Under the pieces are notes generated by a model. That model did no database searches. It had not been told where the DNA came from and saw only the letters and a list, made by a program, of their open reading frames with translations. Below are positions 31,830 through 43,789 of a stretch of DNA of 64,000 bases, piece by piece. Source of the stretch: Euborellia annulipes. Its lineage: Eukaryota > Arthropoda > Insecta > Dermaptera > Anisolabididae. The first letter of the stretch is position 1. Each line of letters begins with the position of its first letter. Where the stretch lies: positions 1 to 64,000 of the forward strand of contig JAKCPI010001598.1 of NCBI GenBank assembly GCA_023213315.1, written 5' to 3'. Both the position numbers and the translations under genes were made by a program.

Positions 31830-32106
31830 TTTTTTTTTTTTTTATAAAAAACATTCACACTTTTTTCTCATTCACACTCACACTCACACACACATTCACA
31901 CTGTCTTTTCGGCAGCTCAGGCCATATAAGACATTTACGATAACCGTTATTTATGAATTTATATATATTAGGGGTCCAGGCATTTTTATTTAAGCCATCT
32001 GGTATCCAGATGGCTTAAATAAAATCATCGGACTGCCTGGGGTCCGAACCCGCGACGTTTGGTATATGAGGTTAGCACGCTAACCTCTACACCACGCCCC
32101 GTGGGC
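31830..32106 (-). mobile_element. SINE family 1, full length, 12-bp target duplication
   Basis: CAGTCAACACTT flanks it at 31818-31829 and 32107-32118. On the minus strand: GTGGTGTAGAGGTTAGCGTG (A box), CGGGTTCGGACCCC (B box), AAGCCATCTGGTATCCAGAT hairpin, CTGCCGAAAAGAC, (GTGT)n, A tail. About 277 bp. The head is tRNA-derived; the exact tRNA was not determined. Confidence 0.93.
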
Positions 32107-32299
32107 CAGTCAACACTTAAAATACCTATGGAAATTTTGAATCAATTGACTTTTTTACTTTTTACTTATGAAATGCAAGTGGTCAAGTTAACTAAGTTGC
32201 TATGGAAAAAAATATATCTCAACACAAAAAATTCTGGTGTGCCAGCACAGTACTGTACACAACTTTCTATTACTAGATTTTTTTAACAATATTTTTTTC

Positions 32300-33165
32300 A
32301 TATATTTTCCCATTCCCCATTCTCATAGAGGTTGCATTGTCAAATTTATCAAATATTATTCTCCTTATTTCATCTCTCTCTCCCCCGGCGTCGTTCCTCG
32401 TTCATTTCACTTTAAATTAAATTCGTATTTCAAAATGGATTCAATAAAATAGACAAAAGAGGACCTGAAGTGAGAGTAGGGTGGAGGGGGGGAGGCGAGT
32501 TTTCAAAACAAAACATTAATCTCTGTGTTTGCTTTTAAAAGGCAATTCATCTCCATTCATTTTGATGATAATAAAGCACGAGAGAATTGCGGGAATACTA
32601 TTTAATACTTAGCTCTCTCTTTCTCTCTCTCTCGCTCTTTATATAAATATACGAGCCTATTTTCATGAATGTATAGGGTGACTCATAATCAGAATAAAGA
32701 AATATTTTCATATCTAAAGTAATATCTGTAAAATTTTATTTCATCAACTGAAAATATTTATAAGTAAAATATGGGGTTGAGGCCTGTTTAGAAAAATATA
32801 ACTTGTTTATTTTTTTTTCCCCTTTGACCACAGGTTTCGACCGATATATTTTCCTTTTGTGTGCTCTGAACCCTCACAACCCTGTTGCTAAATCTACAGT
32901 CCTGGGTGAGTGTGAAATATAATTTATAAATAAGAGACATATCTTAAAGACTTAAAGATAAGGAAATGAGAAAAATTCATTAGATGATGTTTTTCGACAA
33001 ATTTATAATATCAAAAGCCTTTGGGACCCCTAATGCCTCTTTCGAGACTATGTACCCTGAATGAAATGTAATAATTTCGAATGTTTGATTGTAATAAATA
33101 AATCTTTGAATTTGTCAAAGATTTTATACCAGCTTAAAAATAATCATTAGAATTGTAAAATTTAT
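32300..33165. other. unannotated, with CT microsatellite
   Basis: CT-rich microsatellite at about 32610-32640; otherwise nothing recognised. Confidence 0.5.
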
Positions 33166-33176
33166 GAGTTACTCAC

Positions 33177-33304
33177 CAATTGTAGGATTTCTGGAAATAA
33201 AGTCGACCAGCACTCGGAGCATGTCTGACAGGGTCGGCGTTCACAGCCTTATTGGAGACAGAGCAAAAGCAGACCACCAACCAGGTATGCGTCGGCTCGT
33301 AAAA
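33177..33304 (-). other. exon-like segment, IPEI type, 128 bp
   Basis: Minus strand: acceptor TTTTATTCTTGTTCTTACAG, donor TTG|GTGAGTAACTC. One frame is open from border to border (FYEPTHTWLVVCFCSVSNKA ...). A close paralogue is at 37529-37658. The product is not recognised. Confidence 0.55.
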
Positions 33305-33499
33305 CTGTAAGAACAAGAATAAAACCATGGTAAAAGTATATCTATATAGTGTAAAAATGTGTCAAGGATTTTTTAAATAAGCCCCAGCATCCAAATAGGA
33401 GAGGGAAATCTTGCTTAAATAAATATTAAATATTAAAAAGCCGCTGAGTGAAAATAAAAAACTTTAAGCTTTACAGTGAGCTTGGGGGGGGGGGGTCTG

Positions 33500-35249
33500 T
33501 GTATGTAACGATTTTAAGCATGAAGGAAATGAACTACGGATTGAAATTTTTTATTTAAGTTAGGCACCCTCCCCGTATAGTTAAATTCGCTTTTGAATTA
33601 AAAATTGGCCTAAAAAGTATATTACTTTACTTGATGTAAAGTACACCGCGGGAATAATCAGGCGAGGACAGAAGATGTACTTAGTTTTTTTTTTTCAAAT
33701 TTCTCAAATTTGCTGGAACGATTTTTGATTAAAATTCATAAATAAGCTATTTTCTTTAAAAATTATAATAAGTTATTTTCTAAAACTTGTTCGATATACC
33801 CTTTATTTCTAATCGAAGCATTCTTAGCTCAGCGCCATCTATGAAACGCAACTGGTCAAGTTTTAAACTAAAGTGCTATGAGAGAAACTTTCTCTTACCT
33901 CTATATATGTTAATATATATAGAGAGAAAGTATTCGATTCATGTCAAAAATTCGATGTCTTGGATATGCACGTTATGAGTTTGAGGTTCCCTGAATCCAA
34001 AAAAGTGGTTTCGCGACGTAGTCTGTCTGTCTCTGTGTATCCAATTTAAAGCATGAAGGAATTGAGCTAGGAAGTTGAAATTTTATATTTAAGTTAGGCA
34101 CCTCCTGAGGCCGTTAAAATAAGCTTTTTTAATCAAAATCGGCCAAAGAGTACTTGTACTTTACTGATGTACTTTTACTTTCTCTTACCTATGTATATAT
34201 GTAATATATATATAGAGAGAAAGTATTGGATTCATGTCAAAAATTCGATGTCGAGATTTTGATGGATCTTCACGTTTTGAGGTCCCCTGAATCCAAAAAA
34301 GTGGTTTTCGCGACATGGTCTGTCTGTCTGTCTGTCTGTGAACAAAATATCTCAAGAACGAGAAGAGCTAGGAGGTTGAAATTATATATTTAAGTTAGGC
34401 ACCCCCATGGGACGTGACACGAAGCTTTTGGACAAAATCGGCCAAAGAGTACTAGTACTTTACTGATGCACTTTTTCAGTTTTTTCGATTTTCTCAAAAT
34501 TCGCTCCAACGATTTTTTTTAAAATTCATATATCAACTATTTTTTAGTTGCTCTTTAAAATGTATATTCTCATTTTGTGATTGAAATCTTCTGAAGACCA
34601 CTTTTACTCTTGTTCTCCATAGAAAAGATAGGAGAAATGGTTGCCATGGTAACAAAATATAAACATTTTGCCATACTTATAAATTTTACATCTTGAAAAT
34701 CGAATGTACCTTACTGTCGGAAACTAAATACATGTCGACAAAAAAAATCTGGTGTGACAAACACAGTACACAACTTTCGATTACCGAAGGTAAGAGAAAG
34801 TTGTGTGCTGTGCGCCAGTCACATCAGATTTTTTCATTTTTTTCGATTTTCTCTAAGTTTAGCTCCGATGATTTTGATTAAAATTCATGAAATCAATTAT
34901 TTTTTAGATGCTCTTTTTAAAATGTATATTCTCATTTGGCATTGAAATCTTTTTGAAGCACACTTTACTCTTGTACTTCATAGAAAGAAAGGAGAAATGG
35001 TTACCATGGTAACAAAATATAAATATTTTCCTATGTTTATAAATTTTACATCTTTGAATTCAAATGTTCCGTACTGTCGGGAACTAAATATATCTAGACA
35101 CAAAAAAATCTGGTGTGACACAGAACACAACTTTAACCCGAAGGTAAGAGAAAGTTTCTAATAATCCCGAAGGTAAGAAAGTTTCTAATAATCCCGAAGA
35201 GAGTAGAAAGTTGCTGTGCTGTTGCGACGAAAGTCACACGCAGATTTTT
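33500..35249 (+). mobile_element. four family L copies head to tail
   Basis: New 5' starts (ACTTTCTCTTACC) occur at about 33889 and 34169, each cutting into the preceding copy; the 34.2-kb copy is complete to its hairpin (34741-34834). A further 3' part follows to a hairpin at 35102-35249, whose inner arm contains a three-fold tandem repeat of CCCGAAGGTAAGARAAAGTT (35133-35210). Confidence 0.85.
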
Positions 35250-36050
35250 ATACTTTAGATGAGAAATATGAACGGAATAAGCAATTGTGTTTATGACAAT
35301 TTTATTAATTATTAATGTAAGCTTTGCACTCTATTCTATTTTGTTCTGAATAATATAAATTCAATAAATATCGAAAAAGAAATCCAATCAAGGTGTTAAG
35401 CTAAATGAAAAGAGCATGAAAGTGAATAATAAATATTGAGAGTGTACAAAGAAACAACACTTGAGGGATAAAAAGTCAAACAAAACACACACACACACAC
35501 ACTTGTATGTTTTGCCTTCTTTGCTTGTTTGCCCAATATATTAATGGATGGAAAAAGATTAATCGAGGCGAAAAATATAGCGCCCACATGTTGCTCCGAT
35601 GGCGTCATACTCCATATGATTATTATTTTTGTTTGAATGGTTCATTAGGTGCTACAAACGATAACAAAAACCCCGAGCTTCATTTATTTATTTATTCTCT
35701 TTCCCTTGTCATCGACATCATCATCATCAGCGATGATGTTTATTTTGTTCTATTGTCTCAATGAAAATGACTAGGCAAAAAAAAAAAATTAATTTTTGTC
35801 ATTGATATAAAAGTAAATTTTACTCTATTTGCATATCATAATATTATTTATAAAAATAATAATTTTGTAAATAAAAATGGCTGAATTTAATAGAGTGAGT
35901 TATTAGAAAAATCAAAATATTCACGAAATGGAAGCGTGGAATAATAAGAGGTAAGATGGAACACAGAAAAAAAATCTGTGGTGTGACTTAACGCACAAGC
36001 ACACAACTTTCTCCTATCTTGCAATTAGTTAATTGGAAGTTGTTCCTGTT
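35250..36050. other. mostly unannotated; half of a family L hairpin
   Basis: 35960-36015 reads AAATCTGTGGTGTGAC then AAGCACACAACTTTCTC, a lone left half of the family L hairpin. (CA)n at 35487-35503. No gene seen. Confidence 0.5.
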
Positions 36051-36052
36051 AC

Positions 36053-36314
36053 CAAGGGCGGATACAAGGAGGGAGGTGATGGGAGCAATCCCCCCCCCCC
36101 CCGCTCCGAGACTTGAGAAAAATATATTTTTTAGGGGAAAAAATTATATTTTTAATATAAAAAAATTTTTAAACTAATACTTAAAAATTTGATTTGTATA
36201 TAAATTCTGGTAAACAACTTTAAATTACCGATAATAAGAAAAGATTGTGTGCTGTGCGACCAATCACACCAGATTACCCCACCTCCCCGAGAAACTTATC
36301 TGGATCCGCTACTC
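36053..36314. mobile_element. hAT-like MITE
   Basis: Left CAAGGGCGGATACAAGG and right CTGGATCCGCTACTCG resemble the element at 21178-21431. CTGTTAC flanks it on both sides (a 7-of-8 duplication). C-run near 36093. Confidence 0.7.
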
Positions 36315-36369
36315 GCTGTTACACCATCTTTTTTGTGTAGCGATATATTTAGTCTCCCAAAGCACCTTA

Positions 36370-37500
36370 GTTCCAAACTTGCATTTCATAAGTAATAAGT
36401 AAAAAGTAAAAAAGTCAATTGATTCAAAATTTCCATAGCCTCTGTGGTGGGCCCCAGCGGCGTAGACTAGCCTTTGAGGGCGGAGGGGCGAAGCTTCGGG
36501 GCGCCGTTTTCGTTCGACCTTTTTTTTTTTATTTTTAGTATTCCCGAATCTCGTTCGGGCTTTTTTTGTTTTTAATTTTTTTCTGGATTTGTGATATTAT
36601 AAATAGAAATTTTATTTAAATGAAAAAAATTTTCAAAAAAAAAAAGTCGTAAAATTTTGGAAAAAGCAGCTTAATGCTCCTTAAGGGGCGGGGGGGACCC
36701 CTTCGTTTACCCACCTGGGAACTCAAAAATACTGATATTAACATATCAGTATATAGAGAGTAAAGAAAGGACGAAAAAAAGTAAATTGTAATTATAAAGC
36801 CTCTATATACATTATTTATTAATTATTTTTGGAATTTCAAATTCATTTTTTAAAATCATTTCCAAGAATTCAAGACCTTGTAATTTACAATTTTAAAAAC
36901 CGAAAACAATCAAAATTTTTAGAACAAAATCGAATAGGAAAGAATATAGATAAAATCACATTCCCTGGGCTATGAATATCTTAAGGGGAAAGGCCGTAGG
37001 GCGCCTAAATGCCGGCAAGGGCTCGATGCGCCTGGGGCGGGGGGGGAGGGTGCGCCCCCTCTTTTTGCACACAGATTACAGCTCCAAGCCCTGGCTCTGT
37101 GAAGGAGGGTATTTTACCCAAAATGATTTATTTGCTTAAAAATTAAACTATGAAAGTTATTTTTCAAATTTTAATTCTCATATTTGGATTTTTATTTTTT
37201 TTTTTTTTCCCCCCCCCCCCCCCCCCCCCTTTATACAACTATAGGGAATCCTAAATAAATACAAAATTTCATAAAATTCTGAAAAAAAAAATTTGAAATG
37301 TGCTTAAAAACTTCCAAAAGGGGACCCCTTTTGAATCGAAATTAACATACAAATCCCCATAGGGATTTAGCATTGGCTCTATGGAAGGAAGAGCCGGAAA
37401 ATGAATTTGAAAAATCTGAAATACTACACCAGTAAAGTGTACTTCAAACAATTTTCATAGAAAAATTTTACTGTATACATTTTAAAGAGCATCTAAAAAA
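36370..37500 (-). mobile_element. family L copy with a GC-rich insertion
   Basis: Family L 3' sequence (CCTATGGAAATTTTGAATCA side) is interrupted from about 36433 to 37092 by GC-rich sequence starting GTGGGCCCCAGCGGCGTAG, a hAT-like end, with CTCTGTG on both sides. Family L resumes to about 37500. A tract of about 20 T followed by 21 C lies at 37189-37229. Confidence 0.65.
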
Positions 37501-37528
37501 TGTCTTCTCCATTCCAAGAGTCACTCAC

Positions 37529-37658
37529 CAATTGTAGGGATTTCTGGAATTAAAGTCGACCAGCAACTTCGAGCATGTCTGACAGGGTCAGCGTTCACAG
37601 TCTTATTGGAGACAGTGAAAAAGCAGACCATCAACCAGGTATGCATCGGCTCGTAAAC
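37529..37658 (-). other. exon-like segment, IPEI type, 130 bp
   Basis: Minus strand: acceptor TTTTATTCTTGTTCTTACAG, donor TTG|GTGAGTGACTC. Open frame VYEPMHTWLMVCFFTVSNKT ... STLIPEIPTI. Near-identical to 33177-33304 apart from small indels that change the frame near the 3' side. Flanking intron sequence is also duplicated. Confidence 0.55.
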
Positions 37659-37894
37659 CTGTAAGAACAAGAATAAAACCATGGTAAAAGTATATATCTA
37701 CCTGGGGACCTCTATATTGTAAAAATGTGTGGAGGATTTTTCTAATAAGCCCCAGACTCAAATAGGAGAGGGAAATCTTGCTTAAATAAATATTAAATAT
37801 TAAAAAGCCCCAAGAGTGAAAATAAAAAATTCTAAGCTTGACAGAGAGATTGGGGGGGGGGCGAGGCAAAATTTAGAAATAATATCAATTTTGA

Positions 37895-38015
37895 CCTGTA
37901 GCTCAGGGCTATAGCATAAGCTTCTGGTACAAAAGATCAAGGATCCGCATACCGTCTTATGGGCGAAATAAATAGAGAAGGGGTCAAAATGACCTTCGAT
38001 GCCGAAAAAGACCTT
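37895..38015 (+). mobile_element. SINE family 2 copy, degraded
   Basis: ACCTGTAGCTCAGGGCTATAG resembles a tRNA A-box region; GGATCCGCATACCGT is a changed B box; CGAAATAAATAGAG and GACCTTCGATGCCGAAAAAG are the tail. The hairpin is deleted. Confidence 0.55.
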
Positions 38016-38119
38016 AAATGAAATGACTTTCTTTTGTGTCTTCCTCAGGATTAAAACTCAAATGGAAAAGTGAGGCGAGCCAAAAGAAAAAATTCTTAAA
38101 GTTTAAACCGTACCAGGTT

Positions 38120-38154
38120 GACGTTTCGGTCCCTTGTCGTGACCACCTCTTCAG
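38120..38154 (-). repeat. hammerhead-like motif copy 4
   Basis: Minus strand CTGAAGAGGTGGTC, loop, GGGACCGAAACGTC. The second arm of a fold-back was not found here. Confidence 0.7.
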
Positions 38155-38203
38155 AACCCAGTGAATTTTGAGTGGAATTTTATTTACTCTCGCCCAGGGC
38201 CGC

Positions 38204-38890
38204 AGACAGACTTGACGGGCCCCGGGGCTACTTACTAATACGCTCTCTCAAAAAAAAAAAAAAAGTTTTTTTTTTTTAGTATATAAAAGGCTATTGTGCA
38301 CTTCATGCCAACACATTTACACAGTTTTTGACACAACTTTGAAATACGTTAGTTATACATAGGCTGGTACTATTTATTTTAAATAAAGTTAATTAAAATT
38401 TTTTCAAAATTTCCTAAACAAAGAGTTACAATATTTTATCGAGGCTAGATCCGGACAGAGGATCGGGGAATCTGGGGTATGGAAAATTTTTTTGAAAATT
38501 AGCCACTCAAATTGCGTTTTTAGCTATCCTGAGTCGTGAAAAAGACGATTTGAGTTAAAAAAGGCCCGGGCTCCTTTCTGAGGAAAAAAATTTCAAGAAA
38601 ATGATTTTTTTTAATTGAAATTTTAAGATTCGAGCTTGAAGGGCCTGGGCTCTCTGAGGAAAAATTTCAAAAAAATTTGATTTTTTTAAATTGAAATTTT
38701 AAGATTTGGTTTAAAGGGCCCGGCCCACTGAGGAAAAAAATTTCAAGAAAATGATTTTTTTATTTGAAATTTTAACCATGAAAAAATTATTTTTTATTAG
38801 AATTTTAAGGTAGGGAGCGCAATGGGCCCAGCCCCCTTGAGGGCCCTGATATATCCCCCGCCCCCTCCCTGTTCACGGTCCCGGTTTCCG
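38204..38890. mobile_element. hAT-like GC-ended element with internal tandem repeats
   Basis: CCAGGGCCGCAGACAGA on the left and CACGGTCCCGG on the right bound it loosely. Inside, a unit of about 90 bp (GGCCCGGGCTC..., GAGGAAAAAWTTTCAARAAA, TTGAAATTTTAAGATT) is repeated three times between about 38562 and 38800. Confidence 0.5.
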
Positions 38891-38899
38891 CCAACCGGC

Positions 38900-39640
38900 C
38901 GTGAAGATAGTTCAGTCATAGATTAGTCAACTCAGGCGGCTTTAATAAAAATGAAGTTTTTTTTACTCAACTAAATTCATAATTCTAGTCACAAAGACAG
39001 CACCCTAAATAGAAATGTTTGTTTATTGCTTCTCTATCTCTCGTTGGAGACCTACGAGAAAAATTCTATATGGCATTTAGTCGTATTCCAATTCCAAATT
39101 TTCGTCTCACTAGAAATTCAATTTAAAACTCTTATTTTTGAAGTTATTCTTTTTTTTAAGATCTTTACAATTTTGTTTCTTCCTCTTACCCTATATATGA
39201 AATATATATGAAAAGTGGTGTGTTTTGCACAAACCATCGTAAATGAAATGAAATCTTTTATTTAGGCTTTTTAATAATTGCATCTCTGAATTAATGGCAA
39301 CAAAGTTGCTAAACATTTCCATGTTCATCCACTATTAGAATATGAAAGAGTAGTCTCACTTCATATTCCTTTACGAATACCAGATATGTATTTTTTTTTA
39401 TTATTAATTATTAAAAAAAAATCAAAATGTAAATAAAGTTTTTCTGTGATGATGTAGATTTTTTATTTACCACTGGCCAGGGGGCTATGTAAGGTTTCTC
39501 GCTCCTTCGTATTATAGCACCCTACATGACTAATTCTCGGTCCATGTGCCATCTAGTAACGTGAAAAAGGCATTATAAGTCTTTATTTATACCGCGAGAG
39601 AGCGAATGTGTATATAATCGAACACTTGATGAGAAATCAA
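38900..39640. other. unannotated AT-rich stretch
   Basis: No gene or element border recognised. Confidence 0.5.
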
Positions 39641-39646
39641 CTACAG

Positions 39647-39871
39647 CAGCGTTTCCCAGACTTCTTTGACTCTTTAAGGAGGTTTTAAAATTTTCCGAGG
39701 CCCACCTTATAAAAAAAAAATGTATTTTTTAATAAAAAATCAAGTTAATTGTTTGTTTATTAAATACAAAAAAATTGCAAAAAAAAAAATTTTTGTTTTT
39801 ACAATTTTTTTTTTTGCGACCCGGTAAAATTTTTCTACGACCCGATTTCGGGTCGGCTTTGGAAAACGCTG
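39647..39871. mobile_element. hAT-like MITE
   Basis: CAGCGTTTCCCAGACTT and TTTGGAAAACGCTG are the ends; AACTACAG / AACTATAA flank it (8 bp, two mismatches). A second, solitary end CAGCGGTTCCCATCCCGTGG is at 40015. Confidence 0.75.
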
Positions 39872-39879
39872 AACTATAA

Positions 39880-40790
39880 AATATTTAAATTTTTTTTCTT
39901 GATAAATATATTTTTTCGGAAGGTTATTTAAATAAAATAAATAAAGATAAAATTTGCAAAACCCTACAGCTCCTTCAATTGACTTGAAATCCTTATAAAT
40001 CCAATTCTCTACAGCAGCGGTTCCCATCCCGTGGGCCGCGGGCTGATTGGAACTGGGATTTCAAATTACAATAAAACTATAAATTTATTATTTAGAATTT
40101 TTTATTGTATAAAATTACCTCAAATAATATATAATTAATAGAACGAATAGGGATAGATTAAATTGTTTCATCTGTCAAAGTTACTCAGCATAATTTCTTT
40201 TTCATTTCAAATTTATTTGTCAATCGTATTTTTCAGTTCGATTAAGTTATATAATATAACGAATTTGTGATTAGTTTAGTGTTTAGTCGAATCCGAATTG
40301 AGATATTCATGAATAACATGTTCTCGAAAATTATTTAAATTATTAAAATTATATACAAGGTGTCCGAGTTATCAAAAGAAATTGTACCGTGCTTCAAGGC
40401 TGTATTTCTTTTACTTTTTCATATTATTAATTTTTAAACTTGACAGCGACTTTTTTGCCAAAAAAAACAGACTTTTTACCGACTATTTGACTTTTAAAGT
40501 GACTTTTTCCGAAAATGAGAGACTTTTCGGCTCTCTGCTTATATTAATAAAAATAAACGAGTTTTTTCAACCTTATTTTTCTTGAAAAATAAATACAGAG
40601 ATAAACTGAAGGTTTAGTGCGATTTAAGGCTAAAACTATCCAGTTTTCATCCAAATATTGACGCTCTTTAGGCATATAACAAGATCAAAAAATAGCAGAC
40701 CAGTCACACCAGATTTTTTTATATTAACATCCCTAAAACTTTCTAAGCTCAAAACCCAAGTTTCCGACTTGAAAAGGTTCATAAAAGAGT
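39880..40790. other. mostly unannotated
   Basis: Contains the solitary hAT end at 40015 and a family L hairpin scrap (CAGTCACACCAGATTTTTT) near 40702. Nothing else recognised. Confidence 0.5.
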
Positions 40791-40798
40791 GAAAAACA

Positions 40799-42557
40799 CA
40801 GAGGCGTACCGAGGCAGTTGGGGGCCTGGGGCGGAACTAGAAGAGGGGGCCTTATATTGAATTTTTTTTTGGGCGGGGGTGGTCATCTTTAAATATCCCT
40901 CTCCTCCATACACAAAAATATTTTTAAAATACCATATATCCCTGAACCCCAAGGGCCCTGGGGCCTCTCAAAGAGAAATTTTCATTAAATTTTGTTTTTA
41001 CTTGAGCCCTGAGGGCCCCGGGGCCTCTCAAAGAGAAATTTTCATTAAATTTTCTTTTTTATCTAAATTTTTCCCATTTTTACTTGAGCCCTGAGGGCCC
41101 TGGGGCCTCTCAAAGAGAAATTTTCATTAAATTTTCTTTTTTTTTTATCTAAATTTTCCGGTTTTTACTTGAGCCCTGAGGGCCCCGGGGCCTCTCAAAG
41201 GGAAATTTTCATTAAATTTTCTTTTTTTTATCTAAATTTTCCCGTTTTTACTTGAGCCCCTGAGGGCCCCGGGGCCTCTCAAAGAGAAATTTTCATTAAA
41301 TTTTCTTTTTTTTATCTAAATTTTCCCATTTTTACTTAAGCCCCAAGGGCCCCGGGGCCTCCCTCAAAGAGAAATTTTCATTAAATTTTCTTTTTTTTAT
41401 CTAAATTTTTAAGTTTTTTACTTGAGCCCTGAGGGCCCCGGGGCCTCTCAAAGAGAAATTTTCATTAAATTTTCTTTTTTTTATCTAAATTTTCCCATTT
41501 TTACTTGAGCCCTGAGGGCCCTGGGGCCTCTCAAAGAGAAATTTTCATTAAATTTTCTTTTTTTTTATCTAAATTTTCCGGTTTTTACTTGAGCCCTGAG
41601 GGCCCCGGGGCCTCTCAAAGAGAAATTTTCATTAAATTTTCTTTTTTTTTTATCTAAATTTTCCCATTTTTACTTAAGCCCCAAGGGCCCCGGGGCCTCT
41701 CAAAGAGAAATTTTCATTAAATTTTCTTTTTTTTATCTATATTTTTAAGTTTTTACTTGAGCCCTGAGGGCCCCGGGGCCTCTCAAAGAGAAATTTTCAT
41801 TAAATTTTCTTTTTTTTATCTAAATTTTTAAGTTTTTACTTGAGCCCCAAGGGCCCCGGGGCCTCTCAAAGAGAAATTTTCATTAAATTTTCTTTTTTTT
41901 ATCTAAATTTTCCCATTTTTACTTAACCCCCAAGGGCCCCGGGGCCTCTCAAAGAGAAATTTTCATTAAATTTTCTTTTTTTTATCTAAATTTTTAAGTT
42001 TTTACTTGAGCCCTGAGGGCCCCGGGGCCTCTCAAAGAGAAATTTTCATTAAATTTTCTTTTTTTTTATCTAAATTTTCCCATTTTTACTTAAGCCCCAA
42101 GGGCCCCGGGGCCTCTCAAAGAGAAATTTTCATTAAATTTTCTTTTTTTATCTAAATTTTTAAGTTTTTACTTGAGCCCTGAGGGCCCCGGGGCCTCTCA
42201 AAGAGAAATTTTCATTAAATTTTCTTTTTTTTATCTAAATTTTCCCATTTTTACTTAAGCCCCAAGGGCCCCGGGGCCTCTCAAAGAGAAATTTTCATTA
42301 AATTTTCTTTTTTTTTTATCTAAATTTTTAAGTTTTTACTTGAGCCCCAAGGGCCCCGGGGCCTCTCAAAGAGAAATTTTCATTAAATTTTCTTTTTTTT
42401 TATCTAAATTTTCCCGTTTTTACTTGAGCCCTGAGGGCCCCGCGGCCTCTCAAAGGGAAATTTTCATAATTTTTTTTATTATTAATATATGAGGGCCTAT
42501 GCCGGCTCGGGGCCTGGGGCGGACCGCCCCCCCTCGCCCCCCCTCGGTACGCCACTG
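40799..42557. mobile_element. hAT-like element expanded by an internal minisatellite
   Basis: Left CAGAGGCGTACCGAGG and right CCTCGGTACGCCACTG are inverted repeats of the common hAT type. GAAAAACA (40791-40798) and AAAAAACA (42558-42565) look like an 8-bp target duplication with one change. The subterminal GGGGCCTGGGGCGG is also present at both ends. The interior is almost entirely the array described next. Confidence 0.88.
40940..42465. repeat. minisatellite, 19 units of about 81-88 bp
   Basis: Each unit has GGGCCTCTCAAAGAGAAATT, TTCATTAAATTTTCTTTT and TATCTAAATTTT, and starts CTTGAGCCCTGAG or CTTAAGCCCCAAG. From about 41850 the two start types tend to alternate, suggesting amplification of dimers. 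Confidence 0.95.
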
Positions 42558-42639
42558 AAAAAACAAAGTGGTGCGGTTCTCTAATGAAATCCACTGGGAC
42601 TTAAAATCTTAAAATTTTTAAAGCATATTACCAATTTTT

Positions 42640-43652
42640 ACTTTCTCTTACATTTATATATATGTATTGAGAAAGAATATTGCATTCATTTCGAAATTTT
42701 GATGAAAATACACGATTTGAGGTCCCCTGAGTCCAAAAAGAGGACTGAATATGGTGTGTGTGTGTGTGTGTGAACAAAATATCTCAAAAGCGAAAACATC
42801 TAGGAGATTGAAATTTTATATATAATTTAGGTAACCTCCTGGTACGTAAAGCAAAGTTTTTGAACAATGGTCAAAGAATAATGCTCCTTTCCTCAGTACT
42901 TTTTCAGGATTTTTTTTCGATTTTCTCAAAATTCGGTCAAATGATTTTAATTAAAATTCTTAAATTAAGCCATGGTAGAGCAATACTTGCTAGTGCCAAA
43001 GCAAAAGGTTTGCATCCCGTCCCAGGTGAGAAATTTATTTCAATTGAATTGGATAACAATAACAGTTGAAATAAATAGAGAGAGTCTAAAAGGCCTCAGA
43101 TGCCTTTTCTCTTGACAATTCAAGGCCTTGGAATTATTTCTTTTTAATTAATATTTGTTTTATTTCTTTTTCAAATTTTAGACTCATTTTTACTTTCTCT
43201 TACTTCTATATATATGTTAATATATAGAGAAAGAAAGTATTGGGCTCATGTCAAAAATTCTATGTCTAGATTTTGATGGATATACACGTTTTGAGGCCCC
43301 CTGATTCAAAAGTGTTTTCGCAACATGGTCTGTCTGTGTGTGGGTGTGTGTTCAATTTTAAGCATGAAGGAATTGAGCTAGTAGGTTGAAATTTCAAATT
43401 TCAGTTAGACATCCACCTAGAGCGTGAAAATAAGCTTTTAATCAAAATTGGCCAAAAAGTATTAGTACTTTACAGATGTACTTTTTCAATTTTTTTCTCA
43501 AAATACGCTCCAACGATTTTGATAAAAATTCAAAAATCAATTATCATATATGTCGACACGAAAAATCTGGTATGACAAGCACAGAACACAACTTTAGATT
43601 ACAGAAGGTAAGAGAAAGTTGTGTACCGTGCGACAGTCGCACCAGATTTTTT
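42640..43652 (+). mobile_element. two family L copies flanking a SINE
   Basis: Starts at about 42640 and 43190 (TACTTTCTCTTAC). The first is cut by a SINE family 2 copy at 42970; the second reaches its hairpin at 43561-43652. Confidence 0.8.
42972..43115 (+). mobile_element. SINE family 2 copy
   Basis: CATGGTAGAGCAATACTTGC (A-box region), GGTTTGCATCCCGTCCC (B box), ATTTATTTCAATTGAATT hairpin with TTGAAATAAAT, and GGCCTCAGATGCC. Confidence 0.7.
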
Positions 43653-43789
43653 AGGAGTTACACTCCCTCTCCTAATTACTATCCAAAATGATGGGATCAA
43701 TATCCCATTTAAAAAAGACTATTGTTTAAATATCTCATCTCTATACATGAGACGATGATACATTTGTATATATTATAGAATGTTTGTTT

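Larger units (their letters stand above)
30617..32290 (+). mobile_element. family L copies with terminal hairpins and a nested SINE
   Basis: A partial copy (30617-30835) is followed by a longer one starting TACTTTCTCTTACC at about 30837. The order is TA-rich patch, ATGTCAAAAATTCGATGTCG, AGGTCCCCTGAATCC, (GGGT)n, TTGAAATTTTATATTTAAG, AGTACTAGTACTTTACTGAT, GGTTGCCATGGTAACAAAAT, then the hairpin at 31428-31520. A second 3' portion (ATAGGGATTTGTATGTTAAT ... ) continues to a hairpin at 32225-32285 and carries the SINE at 31830-32106. No protein is encoded. Confidence 0.85.

Noticed and set aside
40940..42465. CRISPR-like array
   Set aside because: Contiguous tandem units with no spacers, in eukaryotic DNA inside a hAT element.
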